A stretch of 64,000 bases of DNA from contig NZ_JAIUFY010000001.1 of assembly GCF_020165855.1 (NCBI RefSeq), forward strand, positions 186,001 through 250,000, in the 5' to 3' direction. Positions 1-9,812 of the stretch are shown here, piece by piece. The DNA comes from Celeribacter litoreus. Lineage in GTDB: Bacteria; Pseudomonadota; Alphaproteobacteria; Rhodobacterales; Rhodobacteraceae. Made by a program: the position numbers and the translations under genes. The first letter of the stretch is position 1, and the number at the start of each line of letters is the position of its first letter. The notes below the pieces were generated by a model. That model ran no database searches and was not told the DNA's origin. It was given only the letters and a program-made list of their open reading frames with translations.

Positions 1-932
1 AGAAAACCAAGAAAGGCGTGCGCATCATCAACTGTGCCCGCGGTGGTCTTGTAGACGAGCTTGCCCTCGCAGAACTGCTGAAATCCGGTCATGTTGCTGG
101 CGCTGCGTTCGACGTGTTCGCAGAAGAGCCTGCAAAAGAGAACGCTCTCTTCAACCTGCCGAACGTCGTCTGCACCCCGCACCTCGGCGCGTCCACCACG
201 GAAGCTCAGGAAAACGTGGCCCTTCAGGTCGCAGAGCAGATGTCCAACTACCTGCTCGACGGCGCCGTCGAGAACGCTCTCAACATGCCGTCCATGACCG
301 CAGAAGAAGCCAAAGTCATGGGCCCGTGGGTGCAACTCGGCGAGAGCCTCGGCGCCTTCATCGGTCAGGTCACTGAGGAAGCCATCGAAACCATCAACGT
401 CACCTATGATGGCGTTGCCTCCGAGATGAACCTCAAGGCGCTCGAAGCTGCGATCGTCGCCGGCATCATGCAGGCTGTGAACCCGGACGTGAACATGGTG
501 TCCGCTCCGCTCATCGCAAAAGAGCGCGGCATCCAGATCTCCAAAACCACGCAGGACGCATCCGGTGTGTTTGACGGCTTCATCAAACTCGACATCCAGA
601 CCGTCGAGAAATACCGCACCATCGCAGGCACCGTGTTCTCCGATGGCAAGCCGCGCTTCATCCAGATCAAAGGCATCACGATCGACTCTGAAGTTGGTGA
701 GCACATGCTCTACACCACCAACAAAGACGTTCCGGGCGTTCTCGGCAAACTCGGCACCCTGCTGGCCGAGCATGGCGAAAACATCGCGAACTTCACTCTG
801 GGCCGCGCGTCCGAAGGTGGCGACGCTATCGCTATGACCTTCCTCGACACGCCGATCAAACCGGAAACGGTCCAAGCGCTCAAAGACACAGGCTTGTTCC
901 AGCGCGTGATCCCGCTGCACTTCAAAGCCTGA
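1..932 (+). CDS. serA: D-3-phosphoglycerate dehydrogenase, 5'-truncated by the window edge
   Basis: First step of serine synthesis: NAD-dependent oxidation of 3-phosphoglycerate to phosphohydroxypyruvate in the cytosol. The reading frame is open from base 3, so the gene begins outside the window and about 310 C-terminal residues are visible. Seen are the catalytic Arg in INCARGGLVDE, the Glu in FAEEP and the His in TPHLGASTTEAQ of the D-2-hydroxyacid dehydrogenase fold. These are followed by the extra allosteric-substrate-binding domain and a C-terminal ACT domain (KDVPGVLGKLGTLL), so this is the long form of about 530 residues. A strong hairpin terminator follows within 70 bases, so transcription probably ends here. 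Confidence 0.97.
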   Translation, partial: KTKKGVRIINCARGGLVDELALAELLKSGHVAGAAFDVFAEEPAKENALFNLPNVVCTPHLGASTTEAQENVALQVAEQMSNYLLDGAVENALNMPSMTAEEAKVMGPWVQLGESLGAFIGQVTEEAIETINVTYDGVASEMNLKALEAAIVAGIMQAVNPDVNMVSAPLIAKERGIQISKTTQDASGVFDGFIKLDIQTVEKYRTIAGTVFSDGKPRFIQIKGITIDSEVGEHMLYTTNKDVPGVLGKLGTLLAEHGENIANFTLGRASEGGDAIAMTFLDTPIKPETVQALKDTGLFQRVIPLHFKA

Positions 933-960
933 TCGCAAAACCACATTGCAAAACATTCAT

Positions 961-1000
961 GATGGGCCGCTGGAGTTTTCCGGCGGCCTCTCTATTTTGT
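961..1000 (+). terminator. Rho-independent terminator of serA
   Basis: Bases 964-974 pair with 979-989 (11 pairs, two of them G-T) around the loop GTTT, and a T-rich stretch (CTCTATTTTGT) follows. It lies between serA and the phosphatase gene, whose Shine-Dalgarno sequence starts about 20 bases further on. Confidence 0.8.
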
Positions 1001-1020
1001 CCCTCAATAAGGAGACAAAA

Positions 1021-1764
1021 ATGCGCATCTACGCCATTGGCGACATTCACGGTCAGCTTGATATGCTCAAAGCGGCCCACGCACGTATCGAAGCCGACAA
1101 AGCCCGCGTCGGAGACCCTGACGCCCGGATTATCCACCTCGGGGACTACACGGACCGCGGACCGGACAGCGCCGGTGTGATTCAATACCTCATGGACGGG
1201 ATAGCCGAGGGAAAGCCCTGGCGTGCGATCCGCGGCAACCATGACCGGATGTTCACGCGTTTTGTCCGCAATGGCATCGCGCATGATGACCACATCAAGT
1301 CCGGCAAGAGCTGGCTCCACCCCGCGCTTGGCGGCACGGATACGCTCGCATCCTACGGGGTTGAGGCCGAAGACGGTGAATTTGAGGTCGCACATATGCG
1401 CGCGGCCAAGGCGGTCCCCGTGGAACATCTCGACTTTGTCGAAAACCTGCCACTGACCTACGCATGGGGCGACTACCTTTTTGTCCACGCTGGCATCCGG
1501 CCTAAGATCGCGGTCGAGCGTCAGACCGAAGAAGACCTTCTTTGGATTCGCGAAGGCTGGCTGGATTACCACGGCCCGCTACCGTTCACCGTCGTGCATG
1601 GTCACACCGCGCTCGATGAGGCAACGCATTTCGGCAACCGGATCGATATTGATACGGGGGCTGGCTATGGCCGCCCGATGACGACGCTGGTGATCGAGAA
1701 CGGTCATGAAGAGATCGTCACAGAGACAGGTCGCGCACCCCTCACCCATGTAGTGCCTTCCTAA
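1021..1764 (+). CDS. Metallophosphoesterase, Ser/Thr protein phosphatase (PPP) type
   Basis: Calcineurin-like phosphoesterase of 247 residues. The dinuclear-metal motifs are visible in order: GDIHGQ near residue 8, GDYTDRGPDS near 42, GNHD near 72, then a central His region and a late HGH motif near 196 (VVHGHTALDE). Family members dephosphorylate proteins or hydrolyse diadenosine tetraphosphate; the substrate cannot be read from sequence. The ATG at 1021 is chosen because AAGGAG lies 6-10 bases upstream; the open frame extends to 946, but that part overlaps the serA terminator. It appears monocistronic. Confidence 0.85.
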   Translation: MRIYAIGDIHGQLDMLKAAHARIEADKARVGDPDARIIHLGDYTDRGPDSAGVIQYLMDGIAEGKPWRAIRGNHDRMFTRFVRNGIAHDDHIKSGKSWLHPALGGTDTLASYGVEAEDGEFEVAHMRAAKAVPVEHLDFVENLPLTYAWGDYLFVHAGIRPKIAVERQTEEDLLWIREGWLDYHGPLPFTVVHGHTALDEATHFGNRIDIDTGAGYGRPMTTLVIENGHEEIVTETGRAPLTHVVPS

Positions 1765-1832
1765 GACGCAGCGTTCCCCTTTGATATCGGGCGCGGATGG
1801 TTACTCTCGCGCCCAAGCAAAGGGAGGATTCT

Positions 1833-3008
1833 ATGTCAGACATCGTGATTCTGGGGGGTGCGCGGACTGCAATCGGCACTTTTGGCGGGGCACTTGCGGG
1901 TCATCGGCCGGCTGACATCGCGACCCATGTCGCGCAAGAGGCGATGAAGCGTGCAGGCACCGTGCCGGATCAGATCGGGCACGTAGTCTACGGGCACATC
2001 ATAAACACCGAACCCAAAGACATGTATGTCTCCCGCCTCGCTGCCGTTGGTGCGGGGATTCCGGAGACGACACCCGCGATGAATGTGAACCGTCTATGTG
2101 GCTCCGGCGCGCAGGCGGTTGTCTCAGTCGCGCAGTCCCTGATGCTCGGCGATTGTGATTTCGGTCTCGCCGGCGGCGTCGATGTGATGAGCCGCTCTCC
2201 GTATATTATCCCGTCCGCCCGTTGGGGTCAGAAAATGGGGGATGCCCCCGCGCAGGACATGATGCTCGGCGCGCTCACCTGTCCATTCGGCACGGGGCAT
2301 ATGGGCGTGACGGCAGAGAACGTCGCGCGCGAACACGGCATTTCGCGCGAAGACCAGGATGCCTTTGCGCTTGAGAGCCAAGAACGCGCGGCGCGGGCCA
2401 TCGCGGCGGGGTATTTCGCGGATCAGATCGCGCCCGTTGAGGTGAAGTCGCGCCGCGAGACTGTCCTGTTTGACACCGACGAGCACCCGAAGGCGACGAC
2501 AATTGAAACGCTCGCAAAACTGCGTCCGGCGTTTCAAAAGGACGGGACAGTGACAGCGGGGAACGCCTCCGGCCTCAACGACGGGGCAGCGGCCATTGTC
2601 CTCGCTCGGGCGGACGCGGCGGACCGAGTGGGCCTCACTCCGAAGTTCCGCCTTCTCGGCTATGCGCATGCGGGTGTCCGACCGGAGGTGATGGGCCTCG
2701 GTCCGATTCCGGCTGTGAAAGATCTCTGCGCGCGGACGGGGCTTTCCATTGACGACTTCGACGTCATCGAGAGCAACGAAGCCTTCGCGGCGCAGGCGAT
2801 CGCGGTCAATCGGGCACTCGGGCTTGACCCGGCGAAGGTGAACCCGAACGGCGGCGCCATCGCGCTCGGTCATCCGGTCGGGGCGACTGGGGCTATCCTG
2901 GTCGTGAAGTGCATGTATGAACTGGAGCGGTCGGGCAGCAAACGCGGTCTGGTCACGATGTGCATCGGCGGCGGGCAAGGGATCGCGCTCGCCATTGAAC
3001 GGATTTAA
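1833..3008 (+). CDS. Thiolase (acetyl-CoA acetyltransferase / beta-ketoacyl-CoA thiolase)
   Basis: 391 residues, the standard length for a biosynthetic or BktB-like thiolase. The nucleophilic Cys is in NRLCGSGAQAV (about residue 89), the catalytic His in GGAIALGHPVGATGA, and the second Cys in CIGGGQG near the C-terminus. It condenses two acyl-CoAs or cleaves a 3-ketoacyl-CoA; PHB synthesis or beta-oxidation are both possible and no partner gene (phaB, fadB) is adjacent. The ATG at 1833 follows AAGGGAGGA, a strong ribosome-binding site, and is preferred over an upstream in-frame GTG-type start at 1797. Confidence 0.93.
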   Translation: MSDIVILGGARTAIGTFGGALAGHRPADIATHVAQEAMKRAGTVPDQIGHVVYGHIINTEPKDMYVSRLAAVGAGIPETTPAMNVNRLCGSGAQAVVSVAQSLMLGDCDFGLAGGVDVMSRSPYIIPSARWGQKMGDAPAQDMMLGALTCPFGTGHMGVTAENVAREHGISREDQDAFALESQERAARAIAAGYFADQIAPVEVKSRRETVLFDTDEHPKATTIETLAKLRPAFQKDGTVTAGNASGLNDGAAAIVLARADAADRVGLTPKFRLLGYAHAGVRPEVMGLGPIPAVKDLCARTGLSIDDFDVIESNEAFAAQAIAVNRALGLDPAKVNPNGGAIALGHPVGATGAILVVKCMYELERSGSKRGLVTMCIGGGQGIALAIERI

Positions 3009-3111
3009 CGCGCGGCATTTCTGATACCCGTTAAGACTCTTTTCACCCTGATCTGACCATGTTGGGCCGTGCCCCCGTGCGTCTCGTCAGACAGGGTTTA
3101 AAGAGGTCCCC

Positions 3112-5304
3112 ATGTCCCTATCCGAAACTCTCGCTCAGGAGCGCCGCGCGCGCTTGGCCGCAGAACGGCTCCTCGAGTTGAAGCAGGAGGAGTTGTTTCA
3201 GGCCAACCGCAAGCTGTCCCTTCATGCGCGGAACCTCTCGGACGAGATCATTGAAAAACGCGAAGAGACAGAGGTCCTCCGCGGCGAAAACATCCGGACA
3301 AAGGAAGATCTGGAAAAGGCGAATGTGGCCGTCCACATCGCGGAGCGGAGGCTCTGGGACTCGCTCGAAACCATACGCGACGGGTTTGCGGTGTTTAATC
3401 CATCGGACACACTCATCGCGGCGAACTCCGCCTACCTCCGGATTTTCGACGGTCTGGAGTGCGTGCGACCCGGCATCACCTACCCCGAAATTGTGCAGAT
3501 CGCGGTCGAGGAGGGCATTATCGACATCGGAACGCAGAGCCGAAGCGACTTCATCGAAACGGCTTTGCGACGTTGGCACGCGCCGATCCGCGACCCGCAG
3601 ACCATCCGCCTCTGGAACAACCAGTTCGTCAAACTCGTTGATCAACGGTCGAGCGACGGGGATATGGTTTCGCTCGGCCTGAACATCACGTCAACAATCC
3701 GGTATGAACAGCGGCTGAAGAAAGCGCGGAGCAAGGCCGAGGCCGCCAACCGTGCAAAATCCGCGTTTCTCGCGAACATGAGCCACGAAATCCGCACGCC
3801 GATGAACGGGATTGTGGGCATGGCGGAGCTTTTAGCCGACACGGAGCTGACCGAAGAGCAGGTGCTCTATATCGACACAATCCGGTCCTCCGGCGCGGCG
3901 CTTCTGGGGCTGATCAACGACGTGCTCGACTACTCGAAAATCGAGGCCTCTAAACTCTCGCTCCATCCGGAACCCTTTGATCTCGAACGCTGTATTCAGG
4001 ATGTGATGGTTCTTTTGCAGCCGTCCGCAGCGCAGAAAAACGTCGATCTTATCATGGACTACGACATGTTCATGCCAACCCGCTTTATCGGTGATCCCGG
4101 TCGGGTGCGACAGGTGCTCACCAATCTCGTCGGCAATGCGGTGAAGTTTACGCCAGAGGGGCATGTCATCGTGCGGGTTGTGGGTCTCCCCGAAGACGAT
4201 GGCACACGGCAACGTATCCATATCTCGGTCGAGGACACGGGGATCGGCATCGCCGAAGACATGATCGAGCATGTCTTTGGAGAGTTCAATCAGGTCGACG
4301 ACGAGCGCAATCGCAAGTTCGAGGGAACCGGCCTTGGCCTCGCCATCAGTCATGAACTCGTCAAGCTGATGGGCGGTGACATTTGGGTGGATAGCGAGGT
4401 TGGGATCGGCTCCTGTTTCGGATTCCGTCTGTCGCTCACCGTTGCGGAAGACCTCAATGACTTCTCGGTGCCGTCATGGATGCACAGGGCCGCCGTTCTC
4501 GACAGTATGAGTGCGAACGCTGCGATCCTTGAAAAGCAACTCACGGCACTCGGGTTCGAAGTCACGACCTACACGAGCGCAGAGGACTTGTTGCAATCCC
4601 CGCTAGACGCACAGGTGTATCTCATCGACAGCAATCTGCCGGACACAAACATGTGCAGCTTCATCGGCACGTTGCAGTCTCGGGCGCACCCGACGCCGGT
4701 GCTCTTGATGACTTCGGGGCCGATGTCCTGTCGGGAGGATCATCCGTCGGACATTCCGACGCTGCAAAAGCCTTTGCTCCGCGCGGATTTGTGCAAGGCG
4801 TTGAAAGCGCATGTGCCTCCTGAACCGGAAGTGATCCCTCCGGCGGAACCCTCCCGAAAAATGCGGGTTCTCGCGGCGGAGGATAACAAGACGAACCAAC
4901 TTGTCTTTAGCAAGATGTTGAAATCTCTCGACATCGACCTGAAATTTGCGGGAAACGGGCGGGAGGCGGTGGCTCTTTACAAGAGCTTTTCTCCGGATCT
5001 CGTCTTCATGGATATCTCTATGCCGTTGGTCGACGGAAAAGAGGCGACACGCCAAATCCGCGCGTTGGAGCAAGAGACCGGCGCTCACGTTCCGATTGTC
5101 GCGATGACGGCCCACGCGATGGCGGGAGACAAAGAGGACATCCTCGCGGCGGGGCTCGACGAATACATGACGAAACCATTGCGCAAAGCAGCGATCATCA
5201 ACCGGATTGTCGAGGGTGTGCCAGCGGACTGCTTGCCTGTGCTGCCCGTAGTGCCCGTAGTGCCCGTCGAGCCGCAGATCGAAAGTGCGGTCTCAAGTGC
5301 ATAG
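3112..5304 (+). CDS. Hybrid sensor histidine kinase with degenerate and canonical receiver domains
   Basis: 730 residues, no membrane segment, so probably cytosolic. Order: N-terminal coiled coil (about 1-80), PAS-like domain (about 80-200), HisKA with [11 protein letters not shown] (phospho-acceptor His225), HATPase_c with the N-box Asn342 in LVGNAVKF and DTGIGI and GTGLGLAI glycine boxes. A receiver-like segment without the usual acidic pocket follows (about 455-570), then a canonical receiver with the acidic AAEDN motif and Asp634 in FMDISMP. The tail is a Pro/Val repeat. Phosphate can therefore pass internally from His225 to Asp634; no response regulator gene is adjacent. It converges on recQ with only three bases between the stop codons. 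Confidence 0.93.
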   Translation: MSLSETLAQERRARLAAERLLELKQEELFQANRKLSLHARNLSDEIIEKREETEVLRGENIRTKEDLEKANVAVHIAERRLWDSLETIRDGFAVFNPSDTLIAANSAYLRIFDGLECVRPGITYPEIVQIAVEEGIIDIGTQSRSDFIETALRRWHAPIRDPQTIRLWNNQFVKLVDQRSSDGDMVSLGLNITSTIRYEQRLKKARSKAEAANRAKSAFLANMSHEIRTPMNGIVGMAELLADTELTEEQVLYIDTIRSSGAALLGLINDVLDYSKIEASKLSLHPEPFDLERCIQDVMVLLQPSAAQKNVDLIMDYDMFMPTRFIGDPGRVRQVLTNLVGNAVKFTPEGHVIVRVVGLPEDDGTRQRIHISVEDTGIGIAEDMIEHVFGEFNQVDDERNRKFEGTGLGLAISHELVKLMGGDIWVDSEVGIGSCFGFRLSLTVAEDLNDFSVPSWMHRAAVLDSMSANAAILEKQLTALGFEVTTYTSAEDLLQSPLDAQVYLIDSNLPDTNMCSFIGTLQSRAHPTPVLLMTSGPMSCREDHPSDIPTLQKPLLRADLCKALKAHVPPEPEVIPPAEPSRKMRVLAAEDNKTNQLVFSKMLKSLDIDLKFAGNGREAVALYKSFSPDLVFMDISMPLVDGKEATRQIRALEQETGAHVPIVAMTAHAMAGDKEDILAAGLDEYMTKPLRKAAIINRIVEGVPADCLPVLPVVPVVPVEPQIESAVSSA
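5243..5269 (+). repeat. Three tandem copies of a 9-base unit in the kinase tail
   Basis: The unit TGCCCGTAG is present three times (the last with one change), encoding the Pro-Val-Val run of the kinase C-terminus. It is in frame, so copy-number change would lengthen or shorten the tail without disrupting it. Confidence 0.75.
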
Positions 5305-5307
5305 CGC

Positions 5308-7347
5308 TCAGGCCGCGTGGATGGCGTCGAGGAACGCGGGGCCGAAGCGTTCTGCGGGTTTTTCACCGACGATGCGGACAACGCCGTCCATATCCTGTGG
5401 CTTTGCCTTCACCAGACGGGATATTTGGGCGGGGGTCAGGCTCAACGGTTTGAGAGTCCCGCAAGACCCGCGTGAAAGGTCGCGCTGGATATTTTGAAGC
5501 TGATCAAAGAGATCGCCGCCACCGGACGTCGCGAGTTTGCGCCGTGACGGGTGCATGTCGGGAACGGGCGCGCCGAGGATGACGGACAGAAAGGCATCGC
5601 CGTAGCGTTCAAGCTTTTTCGCACCGACCCCGCCAATCCGCGCCATATCGTCGAGAGAGGTCGGACGGGTTTCGGCCATCTCAATAAGCGTGCGATCGGC
5701 GAAGACAACATAGGCAGGGACGCGTTGCTCTTCGGCGAGGGCACGACGCTTTGCCTTGAGCGCAGAGAGCAGAGGCGCGTCCTCTTCCGCGACGAGGGCT
5801 TTGGCGACCGGACCTTTGCGCGCCTTTGCGAGCGTGTCTTTTCGGAGCGTGATTTCGGCCTCGCCCCGCAGGATCGGCATGGCGGGTTCGGTCATGTAGA
5901 GCGCGCCGTGGCGTTCGGGATCGGGGCGCAAGAGGTCCGCGCCCATCATCTGCCGGAAAATCGCGTTCCACTGGCGTTTGTCGTAGTCCTTGCCGATCCC
6001 GTAGACCGAGAGCTGGTCGTGGTTCCACTGGCGGACCTTGTCGGTCATTTTGCCGGTGAGCACGTCAATCAGATGCCCCGCACCGAACCCTTGGTCACAG
6101 CGGAGGACAGCGGAGAGCGCCTTGCGCACCGCCGTGGTGCCATCGAACAGCGCCGGAGGGCTATCGCAAAGATCGCAGTTGCCGCAGGGCACCGCCTCTT
6201 CGCCGAAGAATTTGAGCAGGGTTTGACGCCGACACACCTGCGCTTCAGCAAGACCCAAGAGCGCATTGAGACGGGCGTGATCGGCGGCGCGGCGCTCCGG
6301 CGGGGCGAGGCTCTCGTCGATCTGGCTTCGCCGGAAACGGATATCGTCGGGCCCGAAGAGCGTGAGCGTTTCAGCGGGCGCACCATCGCGGCCCGCACGA
6401 CCGATTTCCTGATAGTAGCCTTCCACCGATTTCGGCAGGTCAGCGTGAGCCACCCAACGGATGTCCGGTTTGTCGATGCCCATGCCGAACGCGATGGTGG
6501 CGGTGACGATCAATTCGTCCTCTTGCTGAAAACGTCGCTCAACCTCGCGGCGCATGTCCGGCTCCATCCCGCCGTGATAGGCGAGCGCGAGGTGGCCGGC
6601 GTCGGAGAGTGCTTTGGCGAGGCTTTCTGTCTTCGCCCGCGTGCCACAATAAACGATGCCCGACTGCCCCTTGCGAGCGGCGGCGAAGTCGAGGATTTGA
6701 CGGCGCGGCTGGTCTTTGACCGCGAACGCAAGGTGGATGTTCGGACGGTCAAAGCCACGCAGGAAACTCTCGGGCGGGACGCCATCGAAAAGGCGCGTGA
6801 CAATCTCCGCCTGCGTTTCTTCGTCCGCGGTGGCGGTGAAGGCGGCGAGCGGCACGCCGAGCGCACGTTTGAGATCGCCAATGCGGAGATAATCGGGGCG
6901 GAAATCATGGCCCCATTGCGAAACACAGTGCGCCTCATCCACGGCAATCAGCGACACGTTCGACCGACGGAGCAAAGGCAGCGTGCCACCGGAGGCGAGC
7001 CGTTCGGGGGCCATGTAGAGAAGTTTCAACTCACCGCGCGAGAGGGCGGCGAAAACCGCGTCGTTCTCTTCCTCGGTGTTGCCGGAGGTCAGCGCCCCCG
7101 CTGCGACCCCTGCGGCCTGAAGTCCCTGCACCTGATCGCGCATGAGCGCGATGAGCGGCGAAATGACGACAGTGAGACCGTCGCGGACCAGAGCAGGCAG
7201 TTGGAAACACAGGGATTTGCCGCCGCCCGTGGGCATGATGGCGAGCACATCGCGACCTGCCACAACGGCCTCCACGATCTCCGCCTGACCGGGCCGGAAA
7301 TCGTCGAATCCGAATACGGAGGATAAAAGCCCCTGTGTCGTGTCCAT
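5308..7347 (-). CDS. recQ: ATP-dependent DNA helicase RecQ
   Basis: 679 residues, a 3'-5' DNA helicase for recombination and replication-fork repair. Visible are FRPGQ (motif 0) near residue 18, Walker A in MPTGGGKSLCFQLP, the DEAH box in VDEAHCVSQWGHDFRPDY, motifs for ATP hydrolysis ending in QEIGRAGRDG, and the RecQ-C zinc site with CGNCDLC. HRDC-like sequence lies at about 515-590, and further helix-hairpin-like sequence follows at the end. It lies 63 bases downstream of yggT on the same strand, so both may be co-transcribed. A 591-codon open frame on the other strand is a codon-bias shadow. Confidence 0.96.
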   Translation of the reverse strand: MDTTQGLLSSVFGFDDFRPGQAEIVEAVVAGRDVLAIMPTGGGKSLCFQLPALVRDGLTVVISPLIALMRDQVQGLQAAGVAAGALTSGNTEEENDAVFAALSRGELKLLYMAPERLASGGTLPLLRRSNVSLIAVDEAHCVSQWGHDFRPDYLRIGDLKRALGVPLAAFTATADEETQAEIVTRLFDGVPPESFLRGFDRPNIHLAFAVKDQPRRQILDFAAARKGQSGIVYCGTRAKTESLAKALSDAGHLALAYHGGMEPDMRREVERRFQQEDELIVTATIAFGMGIDKPDIRWVAHADLPKSVEGYYQEIGRAGRDGAPAETLTLFGPDDIRFRRSQIDESLAPPERRAADHARLNALLGLAEAQVCRRQTLLKFFGEEAVPCGNCDLCDSPPALFDGTTAVRKALSAVLRCDQGFGAGHLIDVLTGKMTDKVRQWNHDQLSVYGIGKDYDKRQWNAIFRQMMGADLLRPDPERHGALYMTEPAMPILRGEAEITLRKDTLAKARKGPVAKALVAEEDAPLLSALKAKRRALAEEQRVPAYVVFADRTLIEMAETRPTSLDDMARIGGVGAKKLERYGDAFLSVILGAPVPDMHPSRRKLATSGGGDLFDQLQNIQRDLSRGSCGTLKPLSLTPAQISRLVKAKPQDMDGVVRIVGEKPAERFGPAFLDAIHAA

Positions 7348-7410
7348 CTACGCCTGCTCTTTATGATTGGACCTAGATTCGCACGCAGTGACCTGGGGCT
7401 CAAGAGCGGA

Positions 7411-7698
7411 TTAGTAGAAAGCGCCCGCGTTATTAATGAGAATGCGCTCGATTGCGTAGATCGCGATAAAGGCCACCAGCGGCGCAAGATCGAGACCGTT
7501 CATCGGCGGCAGGATTTTGCGGATCGGGCGATACATTGGCTCGAGAAGACGCGAGAGACCTTCCCAGATTTGATAAACGAGCGGCTGACGTACGTTGAGA
7601 ACCTGAAAGCTGATCAGCCAGCTCATGATGATCTGGACGATCATGATGAATTTCACGATCCCGAGGATCATCAGCAAAACTTGCAAAAGCGACAGCAT
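7411..7698 (-). CDS. YggT family integral membrane protein
   Basis: 95 residues with two long hydrophobic segments (about 1-28 and 62-85) flanking the conserved middle with the pattern RPLVYQIWEGLSRLLEPMYRPIRKILP. YggT proteins are small inner-membrane proteins implicated in membrane or division-site organisation and osmotic tolerance; no biochemical activity is established. Located directly upstream of recQ on the same strand. Confidence 0.88.
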   Translation of the reverse strand: MLSLLQVLLMILGIVKFIMIVQIIMSWLISFQVLNVRQPLVYQIWEGLSRLLEPMYRPIRKILPPMNGLDLAPLVAFIAIYAIERILINNAGAFY

Positions 7699-7830
7699 AT
7701 TTCTCAGCTTCCCTAAATTACGACCGTTTTCTCACCTAAGACCTCTACGCCCTCCGCGCAAGACCGTGAGATTGCGTTGTGCCGCCACGTCCAACTTGAC
7801 CTTTGCGCCTGCAGCAAGACATTGAGCGGC

Positions 7831-8367
7831 ATGTATCCTTTTGTCCGCATGGTCTATCAGGCGTGGAAAGTCCGAAACGCGCCCAAACTCGGTCTCTTTG
7901 AGCCGCATCACTCCCGCCATATCTGTATGCCGTGGGACATTGATCTGTGGATGGAGCTCAACAACGGCCGCACCCTCACGATCTTCGATCTGGGCCGTGT
8001 GCCTCTGTCGATCCGCAACGGCACCGCGAAAGCCGCCAAAGACGGCGGGTTCGGGATGGCCGTGGCGGGGGCGTCTGTCCGGTATCGCCGCCGCGTGACG
8101 ACGTTTCAGACCGTGGACATGGTCACGCGTCCGGTCGGGTTTGATGAGAAGTTCCTCTACATTGAGCAATCCATGTGGGATCAGAAGGGCGAATGCTGCA
8201 ATCACGTGTTGATCCGTGGCGCTGTGCTCAAAAACCGGCGGATGGTTCCGCCTAGAGAGCTATTCGAACAGATGGAGCCGGGACTGGTCGCGCCGGAGTT
8301 GCCCGAGTGGGTGCAAAACTGGATTGAGGCGGATCACAACCGCCCCTGGCCACCCGCACGCGACTAA
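7831..8367 (+). CDS. Acyl-CoA thioesterase-like hot-dog protein
   Basis: 178 residues. The sequence DIDLWMELNNGRTLTIFDLGR fits the 4HBT_2/THEM6-like hot-dog branch, in which an Asp and the following Asn-Asn-Gly form the active-site loop. Members hydrolyse acyl-CoA thioesters, but the substrate here is unknown. The ATG at 7831 is chosen over an earlier in-frame start at 7777, because homologous-looking sequence (MYPFVRMVYQAW) begins there; no strong Shine-Dalgarno is visible. Divergent from yggT. Confidence 0.8.
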   Translation: MYPFVRMVYQAWKVRNAPKLGLFEPHHSRHICMPWDIDLWMELNNGRTLTIFDLGRVPLSIRNGTAKAAKDGGFGMAVAGASVRYRRRVTTFQTVDMVTRPVGFDEKFLYIEQSMWDQKGECCNHVLIRGAVLKNRRMVPPRELFEQMEPGLVAPELPEWVQNWIEADHNRPWPPARD

Positions 8368-8429
8368 GTTTACGTTGCGAAACCTTGCGTTTGCCTGTTG
8401 TATCCCCCCAACGGGCAAAGGAAACGCAC

Positions 8430-9812
8430 ATGACAAATCAGGCTCAGCGCAAGCGCATTTGGGGCTGGATGATGTATGACTGGGCGACGCAGCCTTTTCA
8501 CACGCTGATCATCACCTTCATCTTCGGACCCTATTTCGCAGAACAGGTCATTGCGTCCCTAACGGCTGGCGGGCTCGATGCGGGCACGGCCAAGGCGGAG
8601 GCGCAGGCGCTCTGGGGTTATGGCCTCACAATCACAGGTCTGATCATCGCGTTTTCGGCCCCCCTTCTCGGCTCCATCGCGGATGAAAGCGGCGCGCGGA
8701 TGCCGTGGATCAAGGCGTTCTCGCTCACCTATATTGTCGGCACGCTCGGGCTATGGGTCGCGGCGCCGGGGGATTTTCCCGCTTATCTCATCCTGATGTT
8801 TTTTGGCCTCGGCTTTATCGGGGTCGAATTTACGACGATCTTCACCAATGCGCTTTTGCCGTCGCTCGGATCGCGTGAGGAAGTTGGGAAGATTTCCGGC
8901 GATGGCTGGGCGTGGGGCTATGTCGGCGGGATCATTACGCTGATCATCATGCTGCTGCTCTTTGCGGAGAATGCGGCGGGCGTGACGCTCATTGGGATTG
9001 CGCCGGTCTTGGGCCTCGATCCGTCCATGCGCGAGGGGACGCGTTTTGTCGGGCCGTTCACAGCCTTCTGGTTCGTGATTTCGATGATCCCGTTCTTCCT
9101 CTGGGTGCATGAGCCGAAGGGCAAAAAGATCAAGATCGGCAAAGCAGTCTCCGACGGCGCTGTGGACCTGAAACGAACACTCAAGAGCCTCCCGTCCCGC
9201 CCGTCTCTGTTTGCCTATCTCGGCTCTTCGATGCTCTATCGCGATGCGTTGAACGGGGTGTTTGCGTTTGGCGGCATATACGCACTCGGCGCGCTCGAAT
9301 GGAGCACGGTGCAGATTGGGGTGTTCGGTATCTTGGCGCTCATTACGGGGATGGTGTTCACCTATCTTGGCGGGTTGTCGGATCGTCGGTTTGGACCGAA
9401 ACCTGTGATCGTGCTGACGGTGGTAATTCTGATCGTGGTGTCCCTCATCATTCTAAGCATTTCCCGCGAAAGCGTGCTGTTTATCCCTGTTGCGGTGGAT
9501 TCGAGCCTGCCTGACATCGCTTTCTACATTTGCGGTGCGATCCTAGGGGCCGTGGCTGGCGTGATCCAAGCTGCCTCGCGCACCATGATGGTCCGTCAGG
9601 CCGATCCTGAACGCATGACGGAGGCCTTCGGTCTCTATGCGCTCTCAGGCAAGGCGACTTCATTTGTTGCCCCTGCATTAATCGCCTTCGTCTCGGACAT
9701 AAGCGGATCTCAGCGCCTTGGCATCACGCCTCTTATTGTGCTTTTCATTCTCGGATTGGTCCTGCTAGCGTGGGTTAACCCCGAGGGAACGAGCAGAAAT
9801 GATAACGCGTAA
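8430..9812 (+). CDS. MFS transporter, UMF1/Atg22-like family
   Basis: 460 residues with about 12 hydrophobic segments. The start WGWMMYDWATQPFHTLIITF is characteristic of the bacterial UMF1 branch related to the yeast vacuolar effluxer Atg22. Family members are thought to export amino acids or other small solutes, but substrates of the bacterial proteins are mostly unknown. The ATG at 8430 follows AAAGGAAA. The stop codon overlaps the start of the mepA gene by 14 bases, suggesting translational coupling. Confidence 0.88.
   Translation: MTNQAQRKRIWGWMMYDWATQPFHTLIITFIFGPYFAEQVIASLTAGGLDAGTAKAEAQALWGYGLTITGLIIAFSAPLLGSIADESGARMPWIKAFSLTYIVGTLGLWVAAPGDFPAYLILMFFGLGFIGVEFTTIFTNALLPSLGSREEVGKISGDGWAWGYVGGIITLIIMLLLFAENAAGVTLIGIAPVLGLDPSMREGTRFVGPFTAFWFVISMIPFFLWVHEPKGKKIKIGKAVSDGAVDLKRTLKSLPSRPSLFAYLGSSMLYRDALNGVFAFGGIYALGALEWSTVQIGVFGILALITGMVFTYLGGLSDRRFGPKPVIVLTVVILIVVSLIILSISRESVLFIPVAVDSSLPDIAFYICGAILGAVAGVIQAASRTMMVRQADPERMTEAFGLYALSGKATSFVAPALIAFVSDISGSQRLGITPLIVLFILGLVLLAWVNPEGTSRNDNA

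Noticed and set aside
5551-7326. 591-codon open frame opposite recQ
   Set aside because: Shadow of recQ; composition (Arg/Glu/Gly/His) reflects complementary codons.
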